Counted from the first letter of the stretch, positions 17,234-25,486 are shown. The stretch is DNA of 64,000 nt from Roseovarius sp. TE539 (GCF_003298505.1 NZ_QNGB01000007.1:105402-169401); one strand, 5' to 3'. A program made the numbers and translations. Notes: a model not told the origin generated them from the letters alone.

Positions 17234-17245
17234 GTAAACGTTTAC
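17234..17245. promoter_or_regulatory. Perfect 12-bp palindrome upstream of the PuuB-like gene
   Basis: GTAAACGTTTAC lies 12 bases before the oxidoreductase start, between it and the ligase stop. The AAACGTTT core is of the type bound by LacI-family repressors. No LacI-family gene is in the window, so its role, if any, is open. Confidence 0.3.
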
Positions 17246-17286
17246 CCTTCGGAAGGGAGGCATGGGAGCACCGGCGCGCGCCGCGA

Positions 17287-18645
17287 TCACACGTTGAGAA
17301 GCAGATGCTCGCGTTCCCACGGGCTGATGACCTGCAGGAATTCCTCGTACTCCGCCCGTTTGACGATCGAGTAGACACGCGCAAATTCCGGTCCGAGGAT
17401 CTCGTGCAGGTCTTCAGCGGCATCGAACATGTCCAGTGCCGAACCCAGTACGCGGGGGATGTCCCCCTCGCCGGCATAGGCATCTCCCTTGAACTGTGGT
17501 TCGGGCCGTATGCCGCCCCGCAGCCCAAGCAGCCCGCACGCAAGGCTGGCGGCAATACCCAGATAGGGGTTGCAATCCATGCCGGCGAGGCGGTTTTCGA
17601 CCCGCCGCGCTTCAGGGCTGGAGATCGGTATGCGGATACCGGTTGTGCGGTTGTCCCGCGCCCATGCCAGGTTGATCGGGGCGGCGTGATCCTTGACGTA
17701 GCGGCGATAGGAATTGACGTAAGGGGCCAGCACCGCGATTGCCGAGGGCAGGTGCTGTTGCAGTCCTCCGATGAAATGGAAGAACGCCTCCGTTTCACCG
17801 CCCTGCGGGCCGACAAAGACGTTCTTGCCCGATCCGGTGTCCAGCAACGAATGGTGAATATGCATGGAGCTGCCCGGCTCGTCCTCGATCGGCTTGGCCA
17901 TGAAGGTGGCAAAGCAATCATGGCGCAGCGCCGCCTCGCGGATCAGACGTTTGAAATAGAACACCTCGTCGGCCAGCTTGATGGGATCGCCGTGCCGCAG
18001 GTTGATCTCGAGCTGGCCGGCGCCGCCCTCCTGGGTGATGCCGTCGATTTCAAAACCCTGAGCTTCGGCAAAATCGTAGATGTCGTCGATCACCGGCCCG
18101 AACTCGTCCACCGCGGTCATCGAGTACGCCTGTCGCGCGGCAGCCGGACGTCCCGACCGGCCCATCATGGGCGCGATCTCCTGGGCGGGGTCGGTGTTGC
18201 GCGCCACCAGGAAGAATTCCATTTCCGGCGCGATCACCGGTGCAAGTCCGCGCTCGTGGTAAAGGTCGACCACACGGCGCAGTACGTTGCGCGGCGAGAA
18301 CGGGGTTGGCTTGCCATCGCCGTCATTCGCGTCGTGAATCACCTGCAATGTCCAGTCCCCGGTCCAGGGGGCAGCCGTGGTCGTGCTCATGTCCGGCGTC
18401 AGGATCATGTCCTGCTCGATGAAGCCCTCTTCGCCCGCGGCTTCGCCCCAGCCCCCTGTAATGGTCTGGTAGAAAATCGAATCGGGAAGATGAAACCGTT
18501 TCTGTTTGGCGAACTTGGAGGCCGGCACGGCCTTGCCGCGCGCGATTCCCGGCAGATCCGAGATGATGCATTCCACTTCGTCGAGGTGGCGGCCTTCGAG
18601 ATAGGCACGCGCCGCCTCCGGCAGACTGTCTTTCCAGTCGGTCAT
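17287..18645 (-). CDS. Glutamine synthetase family protein, gamma-glutamylpolyamine-synthetase-like
   Basis: The 452-residue protein has the GS catalytic fold: MEFFLVARN (metal Glu), GGAGQLEINLRHGD, GSSMHIHHSLLD and the ATP/metal segment SSPEARRVENRLAGMDCNPYL. It lacks the adenylylation-loop tyrosine region of true GlnA, and its neighbours argue for a ligase that attaches glutamate to an amine such as putrescine. Its start overlaps the upstream amidotransferase stop (ATGA) and follows AGGAGC, so the two are coupled. The amine substrate cannot be read from the sequence. Confidence 0.85.
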   Translation of the reverse strand: MTDWKDSLPEAARAYLEGRHLDEVECIISDLPGIARGKAVPASKFAKQKRFHLPDSIFYQTITGGWGEAAGEEGFIEQDMILTPDMSTTTAAPWTGDWTLQVIHDANDGDGKPTPFSPRNVLRRVVDLYHERGLAPVIAPEMEFFLVARNTDPAQEIAPMMGRSGRPAAARQAYSMTAVDEFGPVIDDIYDFAEAQGFEIDGITQEGGAGQLEINLRHGDPIKLADEVFYFKRLIREAALRHDCFATFMAKPIEDEPGSSMHIHHSLLDTGSGKNVFVGPQGGETEAFFHFIGGLQQHLPSAIAVLAPYVNSYRRYVKDHAAPINLAWARDNRTTGIRIPISSPEARRVENRLAGMDCNPYLGIAASLACGLLGLRGGIRPEPQFKGDAYAGEGDIPRVLGSALDMFDAAEDLHEILGPEFARVYSIVKRAEYEEFLQVISPWEREHLLLNV

Positions 18646-19322
18646 TTGGTGCTCCTGTCGAAGACGGCCGCCATGTGATCGGCCATCCTGTTGCTGTCGA
18701 GGGGGGTGTCCAGGGTGGCCATCGCCTGTTTGATCTGCTGATCGGGAACGATGCCGGGGGCGCGGTGCTTGAGGAGAAAATCCAGTGCCCGGGAATCGTA
18801 TTCCGGATGCGCCTGGACCGTGAGCGTGCTGTCGCCAAGGCGCAGCGCCGCATAGGCGCAGAAATCGTTGTGCCCTATCACCTCGGCGTCCGCCGGTAGC
18901 CTGGTCACCTGGTCCTGATGCCAGGCGTTCAAGGCGATGCTGGCGCCTTCGAACTGATAGACCTGAGGCCCGACGGCCCAACCGCCGGCGAATTTTTCGA
19001 CCGTGCCGCCAAGCGCCTGGGCGATGATCTGATGACCGAAGCACACACCCACAAGCGGTTGCTCCCGGACCTGGATTTCGCGGATGAGGTCTTCAAGCGG
19101 GGGGATCCAGGCGTGATCCTCGTAGGCGCCATGTTTCGACCCGGTGATCAGCCAGCCATCCGCGGCCGCGGCACTGTCGGGAACCTCGTTGTCGACCACG
19201 TTCCATGTTTCGAAATCGTATCCGCGGCCCGAGAGCAGGTCCACGAACATGGAGTCGTAATCCCCGAGCTTGTCTTTCATCTCGGGCACCGCGTGGCCCG
19301 TCAGCAGGATACCGATCTTCAT
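18642..19322 (-). CDS. Class I glutamine amidotransferase-like protein
   Basis: This 226-residue protein has the triad of GATase1 enzymes: Cys in LVGVCFGHQIIAQALGG and His-Glu in LTVQAHPEYDSRALDF. The sequence MKIGILLTGHAVPEM and GWLITGSKHGAYED match a free-standing family found next to gamma-glutamyl ligase genes, where a hydrolase releases glutamate from a gamma-glutamyl intermediate. It differs from PuuD (class I but with a different N-terminal pattern), so the exact substrate is uncertain. It is the first gene of a coupled group and has a palindrome immediately upstream. Confidence 0.8.
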   Translation of the reverse strand: MKIGILLTGHAVPEMKDKLGDYDSMFVDLLSGRGYDFETWNVVDNEVPDSAAAADGWLITGSKHGAYEDHAWIPPLEDLIREIQVREQPLVGVCFGHQIIAQALGGTVEKFAGGWAVGPQVYQFEGASIALNAWHQDQVTRLPADAEVIGHNDFCAYAALRLGDSTLTVQAHPEYDSRALDFLLKHRAPGIVPDQQIKQAMATLDTPLDSNRMADHMAAVFDRSTK

Positions 19323-19345
19323 GGTTTTTCGCCGTGATAAGTGAA

Positions 19346-19359
19346 AATTTGATCAAATT
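19346..19359. promoter_or_regulatory. Palindrome AATTTGATCAAATT before the amidotransferase gene
   Basis: A perfect 14-bp palindrome lies 24 bases upstream of the amidotransferase ATG. Its core TTTGATCAAA recurs at 20797-20806 upstream of the second ligase gene. Two copies in front of two functionally linked transcription units suggest a shared dimeric repressor or activator that is encoded elsewhere. Confidence 0.5.
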
Positions 19360-19418
19360 AAGGCTATCGAACTGCGCGACTTCCGGCAAGGCCATTCTGG
19401 CGGCCCTGAGCGGGGCGG

Positions 19419-20735
19419 TCAAACCGTATCCAGATAGGTCTTCCAGTGGTCATCCGCCGGACTGTTCCGCATCATGAGAAGTTCCTGGCGCTTGGTCATG
19501 ACAAGGTTGCGCACCAGCATCGGCGGAAAGATCCGTGCAATCCACGGATCGGCTTCGAACCGGTCGATCGCGGTTTCCCAATCGCCTGCAAGTGCGGGCA
19601 GATCGGCCTGGTAGGCATTTCCGGTGATGGGAGGTGGCGGTTCCAGATCGCTGTCTATTCCGGAAATTGCCGCCCCCAGTACAGCGGCGAAGATCAGATA
19701 GGGATTGATATCGCCGCCGGCGACGCGGTGTTCGATGCGGCGTGCCGCCGGCGTCCCGCCGGGGATGCGAATGGCCACTGTCCGGTTTTCGTATCCCCAC
19801 CCCGCGCCCGTCGGGGCATGGGCACCGGGCACAAGTCGGTCGTAACTGTTGGCATGCGGTGCAAAGACAAGCGTGGACCCCGGCATTGCCGCGAGACAAC
19901 CCGCGACAGCCGCCCGGAGGATTCCGGTTCCTTGCGGTCCGCCGTCATCGAATACGTTGGCACCGGTCTTGTCGAGCACCGAGAAATGGATATGCATCCC
20001 GTTTCCGGCATCGTCGGCAAAGGGTTTCGCCATGAATGTGGCGGCGAAACCGTGTTTTCGGGCGAGTCCCCGGATGAGTGTCTTGAACACCCATGTGTCA
20101 TCGGCGGCTCGCAGTGCGTCCTGATGATGCAGCGTCACTTCAAACTGTCCGGCCCCGGATTCGGACGTGGTCGTTTGCGCATTGATCCCCATGGACGCGC
20201 ACCCTTCATAGAGCGATGTCAGAAAGGGATCGAACGCATCCAGTTGCGCCATTGCAAGGATGTCGCAGGTCTCGACCGGTCGCCCGGATCTCGGATCGCG
20301 TACCGGGTTGAGGCTCTGACCCTGATCATCCACAAGAGTGAATTCCAGTTCGGTGGCCGCCATGACACGCCAGCCGCGCGCGGCATATCTGTCAAGAACG
20401 GCCTCGAGGGCGTGGCGCGGATCACCATCGAACCGCGTGCCGTCTTCCATCCACATGCTCATCGGAACCAGTGGCTGTGGACAATCCAGCCACGGCAATA
20501 GCATGGGCTCACGTCCGGTCGGGTAGAGGATTCCATCGGCATCGCCAGTCTCGAATACCAGAGGACTGCCTTCGATGTCGGCGCCGGTTATGTCGAGGTT
20601 GAGGGCCGAAAGCGGCATGCGCACCGCACCGTCCCCCAGCTTGGCAGCATATGACCGCGGAACCCGCTTGCCGCGCATCTGCCCGTTCAGATCGCTCGCG
20701 GCGACACGGAATGTGGGGAAATCTGACAGGTCCAT
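19419..20735 (-). CDS. Second glutamine synthetase family protein
   Basis: The 438-residue protein has the GS fold with ATELEFTLVD, SGAGQFEVTLHHQDAL, AGNGMHIHFSVLD and GTPAARRIEHRVAGGDINPYL. It is clearly paralogous to the GS-like protein at 17287 but divergent, and neither resembles GlnA closely. Such pairs occur in polyamine or amine utilisation loci where the two ligases differ in amine preference. The ATG at 20735 follows GAGG; a TTG nine codons upstream is less likely. It is transcribed toward the amidotransferase operon, with its own palindrome about 60 bases upstream. Confidence 0.85.
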   Translation of the reverse strand: MDLSDFPTFRVAASDLNGQMRGKRVPRSYAAKLGDGAVRMPLSALNLDITGADIEGSPLVFETGDADGILYPTGREPMLLPWLDCPQPLVPMSMWMEDGTRFDGDPRHALEAVLDRYAARGWRVMAATELEFTLVDDQGQSLNPVRDPRSGRPVETCDILAMAQLDAFDPFLTSLYEGCASMGINAQTTTSESGAGQFEVTLHHQDALRAADDTWVFKTLIRGLARKHGFAATFMAKPFADDAGNGMHIHFSVLDKTGANVFDDGGPQGTGILRAAVAGCLAAMPGSTLVFAPHANSYDRLVPGAHAPTGAGWGYENRTVAIRIPGGTPAARRIEHRVAGGDINPYLIFAAVLGAAISGIDSDLEPPPPITGNAYQADLPALAGDWETAIDRFEADPWIARIFPPMLVRNLVMTKRQELLMMRNSPADDHWKTYLDTV

Positions 20736-20796
20736 GGCGCGCCTCGGTGCGGTTTCCGGCAAAGATAATGAAATCGGGAAGGGGGCGCCACTGTAA

Positions 20797-20806
20797 TTTG
20801 ATCAAA
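20797..20806. promoter_or_regulatory. Palindrome TTTGATCAAA upstream of the second ligase
   Basis: This perfect 10-bp palindrome, flanked by AA and A, lies about 62 bases before the ATG at 20735 and matches the core of the larger palindrome at 19346-19359. It falls in the gap between the ABC permease stop and the ligase start, so it could govern the ligase promoter. Confidence 0.45.
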
Positions 20807-20874
20807 ATATCGCTGGCCGGTTGCCCTGCCCGACACGCGCGGATCGTTCAATATCCTGATTGCCGTCCGCGGTA

Positions 20875-21681
20875 TCACCGGATCACATTCATGCGCAGGC
20901 GGAGGCGGCTGCGGGCTTCCTGCGGGAGATGCCGGTTGAGCCTGCGGTTGATCGCGCCGAAAATACCGATCAGCACCAGCGTGAGCAGGATGAAGTACCC
21001 GGCGAGGATCGGGTAGGGCACAAAAGGGTTGAAGGTCTTGTCGGCAAAGTAACTCGCGTAATAAAGCGCATCGCCCTTTTGCCGCCAGGCGGGAAAACCG
21101 CTGAAGTAGACAAGTGTCGTGGCGTGGAACAGGAAAATCGCCTCATTGGTGTAGGCCGGCCAGGCAAGTCGCAGCATGGTTGGCCAGATGATGCGCCGGA
21201 AACGCGGCCAGCCCGAGAAACCGTAGGCGTCCGCAGCTTCCACATCGCCCTTGGGGATGGAGCGAAGGGCACCGTAGAATATCTCACCGGAATAGGCCGC
21301 CGTGTTGAGGAAAAGCACGATCAATGCACCCAGCCACGCCGATGTGAAGGGGTCGAAGATCGGATGAACCGATTTCAATGACAGAAACAGGAAGTAGGCG
21401 AAGAAGAACTGGATGAAGAGCGGTGATCCCCGGAAAACGAATATGAACCATTCCGAGGTCTTGCGGATCACCCGGTTGCCGGACCCTTTGCCGACGGCCA
21501 CGGCGGTGGCGAGGAAAAACCCCGTCAGGAGCGCCAGAGCCCCGAAATAGACATTCCAGATCAGCCCGGATCCGATCAGGGTAAACTGCTCGCAAAGCGT
21601 GAAATTTTCGCGTGGCAGCAACCTCTCGCCGATCCCGAGCGACCGCAGGCCATAATCCTGTATCGTTTGCCAGCAACTCAT
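20875..21681 (-). CDS. Polar amino-acid type ABC transporter permease (HisM-like)
   Basis: This 268-residue inner-membrane protein has several hydrophobic helices and the EAA-type cytoplasmic loop that contacts the ATPase (EIFYGALRSIPKGDVEAADA, then YGFSGWPRFRRIIWPTMLR). FRGSPLFIQFFFAYF is typical of the HisMQ group. Its ATG overlaps the stop of the second permease gene. With that permease, the binding protein and the ATPase, it completes a four-gene importer. It ends the transporter unit; the second ligase gene starts 139 bases beyond. Confidence 0.9.
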   Translation of the reverse strand: MSCWQTIQDYGLRSLGIGERLLPRENFTLCEQFTLIGSGLIWNVYFGALALLTGFFLATAVAVGKGSGNRVIRKTSEWFIFVFRGSPLFIQFFFAYFLFLSLKSVHPIFDPFTSAWLGALIVLFLNTAAYSGEIFYGALRSIPKGDVEAADAYGFSGWPRFRRIIWPTMLRLAWPAYTNEAIFLFHATTLVYFSGFPAWRQKGDALYYASYFADKTFNPFVPYPILAGYFILLTLVLIGIFGAINRRLNRHLPQEARSRLRLRMNVIR

Positions 21682-22565
21682 CAGGCACCCGCCCGGCGTT
21701 GGGCTTCGCCGCCCGTGGTTGACTGACCACGCGAAAGCCGGACCATCAGCCTTTCAAGAAAGACCTCGGAAACCCGCGTGAATCCGAGATAGAAGACCAG
21801 AAGCGCCAGAAAATACCACATTCGCCAGTCGCCATGCGGGTAGTCGGTGAAGCGCGGGTTGGCGGTTCCGCCCAGTTCCCGCGCCCAGTAGACGATATCT
21901 TCGACCCCGAGCAGGAACAGAAGCGGCGTGGCCTTGATCAGCACCATCCAAAGGTTGCTCAGTCCCGGAAGCGCATAAACCCACATTTGCGGAACCAGGA
22001 TACGCCGGAAGATCTGGCGCCGGGACATGCCGTATGCCTCGGCGGTTTCAAGTTGCGCACGCGGGACAGCGCGCATGGCGCCAAACAGGACATTTGCAGC
22101 GAAGGCGCCAAAGACGATCGCGAAGGTGAGGACGGCAACAAAAAAGCCGTAGGTTTCATGAACCCACTGCGGGGCGTTGCCCAGAGGCAACTTGGCCGCC
22201 TGGCAGACGACGAAGTCGTTGCCCTGCCGGATCGGCTGATCCCAATCCGGGCAAAGAATCTGATGCCGCGTCCACTCGAACGCCTGATCGAGCGCGATGA
22301 CGAAGAAAAGAAAGAAGGCGATATCGGGCACGCCACGCACCAACGAGATATAGATCTTTCCCAGCCAGCTTATGGGCCAGATCCGCGACCGTGCCGCCGC
22401 GGCGCCGCAAAATCCGAAAATCAGCGCCGCCGGTGCCGTGATGGCCAGCAAAAGAAGGACCGTGCCGAAGGAAACATAGAAATTCGCGTGCTTGCCGGTC
22501 GTCAGGTAGCAGGCAAGCCATCTGAAACTGTCCAGTGTTTCGGGGTCGGCACAGAAGGAGAAGAT
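21681..22565 (-). CDS. Polar amino-acid type ABC transporter permease (HisQ-like), apparently with an ATC start codon
   Basis: The reading frame encodes a HisQ-type permease: several membrane helices, SLVRGVPDIAFFLFF and the EAA loop (NVLFGAMRAVPRAQLETAEA, then YGMSRRQIFRRILV). No ATG, GTG or TTG lies between the in-frame TAG at 22572-22574 and a TTG at 22451, which is in the middle of the first membrane helix. The intervening 38 codons encode a family-like N-terminus (FSFCADPETLDSFRWLACYL, then TTGKHANFYVSFGTVLLL). A GGAGGT box sits eight bases before an ATC at 22565, ideal spacing for initiation there. The product would be 294 residues; starting at TTG 22451 would remove part of the first helix. 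Its stop overlaps the next permease start. Confidence 0.8.
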   Translation of the reverse strand: MFSFCADPETLDSFRWLACYLTTGKHANFYVSFGTVLLLLAITAPAALIFGFCGAAAARSRIWPISWLGKIYISLVRGVPDIAFFLFFVIALDQAFEWTRHQILCPDWDQPIRQGNDFVVCQAAKLPLGNAPQWVHETYGFFVAVLTFAIVFGAFAANVLFGAMRAVPRAQLETAEAYGMSRRQIFRRILVPQMWVYALPGLSNLWMVLIKATPLLFLLGVEDIVYWARELGGTANPRFTDYPHGDWRMWYFLALLVFYLGFTRVSEVFLERLMVRLSRGQSTTGGEAQRRAGA

Positions 22566-22613
22566 GGCGGTCTACCTCCGGGCAGGGCAAGCGGTGCCGG
22601 GTTTCGGGGTCAG

Positions 22614-22635
22614 GGGCGGGCCGTCCGGCCCGCCC
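22614..22635. other. GC-rich stem-loop between binding-protein and permease genes
   Basis: GGGCGGGCCG and CGGCCCGCCC form a near-perfect hairpin with almost no loop, directly after the binding-protein stop. There is no T-run on either strand. Stem-loops at this position in ABC operons commonly stabilise the upstream message so that binding protein is made in excess over the permeases; here that is inference. Confidence 0.5.
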
Positions 22636-22645
22636 GTATTTCTTA

Positions 22646-23365
22646 TCAGAAGGTCGAGGCGACTTCCCACTTCCTGATCAGTTCGTTCAGGCTGCCATCG
22701 TCCTTCATGGACTGGATCGCCGCGTCGAAGGTTTCGCGCAACTCCGGGTCGGATTCGCGCAGCCCCATGCCAACGCCACCGCCGATTGCTTCCTCGCGGT
22801 CGAGCAACATCAGGTCAGCTTCTTCCGCGGCGATCGGGGCAAGGTAGGACTTGTCCGCGAGGACCGCATCGGCCTCGCCATTGCGCACCGCGGCAATGGT
22901 TTCCTCGGGCGTCGCGAACTCGACCAGGGTCCACCCCTTCTCGGCAATGAAACCGGCCTGAATGGTGTTGGCCTGTGCCGCGATGACGGCGTCATCAAGA
23001 GGGACATCCATCGAAAGCGCCAGATAGGCGGAAGGATCGGGCGGCGTGTAGTTCTGGGTGAAGTCGATGACTTCGTCACGCTCTTCCGTGATCGACATGC
23101 CCGCGATGATGACGTCGTAGTTTCCGGACACGAGGTTGGGAATGATGGAGTCCCAGTCGTTCTTGACCCACTCGCAGGTCAGGTCGGCCCGCTCGCACAG
23201 TTCGTCGCCAAGCTCGCGCTCGAAGCCGTCGATCTCACCCTCGTCATTGATGAAGTTCCAGGGCGCATAGGCGCCTTCGGTGCCAAGGCGCACGGTGTCG
23301 TCCTGTGCCAAGGCCATCCCGGCACCGAGTGCGAGTGCCGCAGTGCTCATGATTATCTTCTTCAT
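22646..23365 (-). CDS. Periplasmic amino-acid-type binding protein of the ABC importer
   Basis: The 239-residue product has a signal peptide (MKKIIMSTAALALGAGMALA, cut before QDD) and a two-lobed family-3 solute-binding fold: LGTEGAYAPWNFINDEGEID, the AGMSITEERDEVIDFTQNY hinge segment and ADAVLADKSYLAPIA. The closest recalled relatives bind basic amino acids or opines (HisJ/LAO/OccT type), so a cationic amino acid or amine derivative is likely. Gene order ATPase - binding protein - permease - permease is continuous on the minus strand. Confidence 0.9.
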   Translation of the reverse strand: MKKIIMSTAALALGAGMALAQDDTVRLGTEGAYAPWNFINDEGEIDGFERELGDELCERADLTCEWVKNDWDSIIPNLVSGNYDVIIAGMSITEERDEVIDFTQNYTPPDPSAYLALSMDVPLDDAVIAAQANTIQAGFIAEKGWTLVEFATPEETIAAVRNGEADAVLADKSYLAPIAAEEADLMLLDREEAIGGGVGMGLRESDPELRETFDAAIQSMKDDGSLNELIRKWEVASTF

Positions 23366-23397
23366 GAATAATTTCTCCCTAGTCTGGTTGCGTTTGT

Positions 23398-24234
23398 TCA
23401 GGCGGCCATTGTGGAGCTGAGGAACTGCTTCAGCCGCTCTGATTTGGGCGCCCCGAACAGATCCGCCGGTGCGCCTTCTTCCTCGATCAGACCCTGATGA
23501 AGGAACACGACATGATTGCTGACATCCGAAGCCATCTTCATGTCATGTGTCACGATCATCATGGTCCTTCCTTCCGTGGCGAGATCCTTGATGACACGCA
23601 CGACCTCCTGTTCCAGTTCAGGATCCAGTGCCGAGGTCGGCTCGTCAAAGAGCAGCGCCTCGGGTTCCATCGCCAGGGCCCGCGCAATCGCGGCGCGCTG
23701 TTGCTGTCCGCCGGAAAGTTGCGCCGGATAGACATCATGCTTGTCCGATATTCCGACCTTTTCCAGGTAAGCATGGGCGGATTTTTCGGCGTCCGCCTTG
23801 TCCCGTCCCAGAACCGTCACGGGCGCTTCCATCACGTTCTGCAGAATCGTCATGTGCGCCCAGAGGTTGAACTGCTGAAAAACCATTGAAAGGTTGGTGC
23901 GGATACGCAGTACCTGCTTGGGATCAGCCGGATGGCGGCCTTGGCCGCTGCCGCGCCAAAGCACGGGCTCTCCCTTGAATACGATTTCGCCTTGCTGGCT
24001 GTCTTCCAGAAGGTTGGCGCAGCGCAGGATCGTCGACTTGCCCGATCCCGACGACCCGATCAGCGATACGACGTCGCCCTTGCGTGCCGTGATGTCCACG
24101 CCCTTTATGACCTCAAGCGCACCATATGCCTTGTGAAGGTTGCGGATTTCGATGACGGCGTTCTGATCGGGCAATGTCTGTCCGTGGTTTTGCGGTTTCT
24201 TTTCGTCCCGTAAATAGGACTGAAAAAATGGCAC
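23398..24234 (-). CDS. Polar amino-acid type ABC transporter ATPase
   Basis: This 278-residue cytoplasmic protein carries Walker A (LIGSSGSGKST), the Q-loop (LSMVFQQFNLWAHMT), the ABC signature (LSGGQQQRAAIARAL), Walker B (EALLFDEPTSALD) and the switch His (MIVTHDMKMA). It energises the HisQ/HisM-like permeases downstream. The GTG at 24234 has GGAAG seven bases upstream and is preferred; a TTG at 24174 would give a start closer to typical family members and cannot be excluded. It is the first gene of the importer unit. Confidence 0.92.
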   Translation of the reverse strand: MPFFQSYLRDEKKPQNHGQTLPDQNAVIEIRNLHKAYGALEVIKGVDITARKGDVVSLIGSSGSGKSTILRCANLLEDSQQGEIVFKGEPVLWRGSGQGRHPADPKQVLRIRTNLSMVFQQFNLWAHMTILQNVMEAPVTVLGRDKADAEKSAHAYLEKVGISDKHDVYPAQLSGGQQQRAAIARALAMEPEALLFDEPTSALDPELEQEVVRVIKDLATEGRTMMIVTHDMKMASDVSNHVVFLHQGLIEEEGAPADLFGAPKSERLKQFLSSTMAA

Positions 24235-24314
24235 AATGCAACTTCCAAAACGAGGAATTGGCGCGTTTGGCGTCCGATCTGTCGATCATCGGCCACGAAA
24301 CGGGCGCGGAACGC

Positions 24315-25049
24315 TCAAGGTGCCGGCGGAGTTGGCACCTCGAGATACCGTGCGGCCGGGATATCCACGATCCCGTGCAGGCAGAGTGATTTCCTGTGGA
24401 TCGGTGACAACGCCCCGATCGCATCACCAAGCGCGGTCCGGATCGTGTCCGCCCTGTTTCCCGGCGCGGTGATGAAGGGCAGGGCAGGCGTGGGCGCGGT
24501 CCGGTCGATCACCCTCAGGTCGGCGCAGAACGCGTCATGCCGTTGTGCCAGGGTCCAGGTGACGACATCCAGCGCGGCAATGTCGGCCCGCCCTTCGGCG
24601 ACTGCTTGGGCCGATTCCACGTGTCCGCCGGTTTCCAGTGTGTTTGAAAACCCGAATCCGAGCCCCCGTGCATGGTTCTGCGGTGCGGCCCACCCGCTTT
24701 GCGACAGCGCGTTATTGTATGCCAGGACGGCATCGGCAAAATCCCTAAGGTTCTGGCGAGGATCGCCGCGCCGGACCACGAACACGCTGAAGTAGTGCCC
24801 GGCGGGACACTCGGACAGGTCGTGAACCGGTGTCGCCACCAGCATTACCTTGCCGTGCAAACGGGCGCGATACGGATAGCCACAAGTCTGCGCCAGGACC
24901 AGATCGCGGCTTTGCCATGCGTCCCAAAGACCCGTGCCTCGGGATAGCTTTTCGGGGCCGTATCCCAATCGGTTGCGGACCTCCTGCCATAGTGAATCGT
25001 TCGCCGCCCGTGTTTCGGGGCGGTCATACATCGGTAGCAGGGCGATCAT
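24315..25049 (-). CDS. PhnD-like phosphonate/phosphite-type binding protein without a signal peptide
   Basis: This 244-residue protein matches the PhnD-like domain (FVVRRGDPRQNLRDFADAVL, AVAEGRADIAALDVVTWTLA, LPFITAPGNRADTIRTALGD). It starts at MIALLPMYDRPETRAANDSL with no secretion signal or lipobox, so it may stay in the cytoplasm or act as a ligand-sensing domain. No phosphonate transporter is nearby. Its ATG overlaps the stop of a TerB-like gene, placing it third in an unusual operon with two TerB-fold proteins. Confidence 0.75.
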   Translation of the reverse strand: MIALLPMYDRPETRAANDSLWQEVRNRLGYGPEKLSRGTGLWDAWQSRDLVLAQTCGYPYRARLHGKVMLVATPVHDLSECPAGHYFSVFVVRRGDPRQNLRDFADAVLAYNNALSQSGWAAPQNHARGLGFGFSNTLETGGHVESAQAVAEGRADIAALDVVTWTLAQRHDAFCADLRVIDRTAPTPALPFITAPGNRADTIRTALGDAIGALSPIHRKSLCLHGIVDIPAARYLEVPTPPAP

Positions 25050-25486
25050 TCGCGGCCTGTCATGCGCTTGCGCGCGATGGCACTGTCGCGGTCACTGACG
25101 CCGAGAAGGTTGGCGGCCATCCGCAACAGCGCGTCCTCGTGATGATCGCGGACACCATCCGCAAGGACGACCTGCCACAGCGCTTCGATGACACCGACGC
25201 GGTCCTCGTAAGGCACGGCATCCTTGATCGCGCGTGTGAACCGGACCGTGTCGGGTGCCTCTCCCTCGATCACCTCTGCCTCGCGTCGCAGGGTCTTGGC
25301 ATCTTCATGGGACAGCCCGAAGCGACTTTGCAGGATGCTGTCGATAAGCGCAATCTCGTCGGGGGCGTAATGACCGTCGGTGCGCGCCACCCGCACCAAG
25401 AGGGCACTGAGCGCACGCCGCGAATCCAGCGGGCTTAGTTCGGGGGGATCCGGCTGGATGAGGCGGGACAGGAAGTCTGCAAACAT
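25046..25486 (-). CDS. TerB-like (tellurite-resistance fold) protein, copy 2
   Basis: The 146-residue helical protein has the TerB pattern: ALSALLVRVARTDGHYAPDE near residue 28 (DG acidic turn expected to bind metal) and its internal repeat VIEALWQVVLADGVRDHHED near residue 102. TerB proteins bind divalent metals and associate with membrane or stress complexes. It is homologous to the preceding gene (copy 1). Coupling by ATGA to the PhnD-like gene and tandem duplication suggest a shared job. Confidence 0.85.
   Translation of the reverse strand: MFADFLSRLIQPDPPELSPLDSRRALSALLVRVARTDGHYAPDEIALIDSILQSRFGLSHEDAKTLRREAEVIEGEAPDTVRFTRAIKDAVPYEDRVGVIEALWQVVLADGVRDHHEDALLRMAANLLGVSDRDSAIARKRMTGRE

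Noticed and set aside
15918..17921. A 667-codon frame joining the PuuB-like gene to upstream sequence
   Set aside because: The upstream half reads a non-native frame of the GS-like ligase gene and gives Arg/Ser-rich nonsense. The FAD protein itself starts at 17222.
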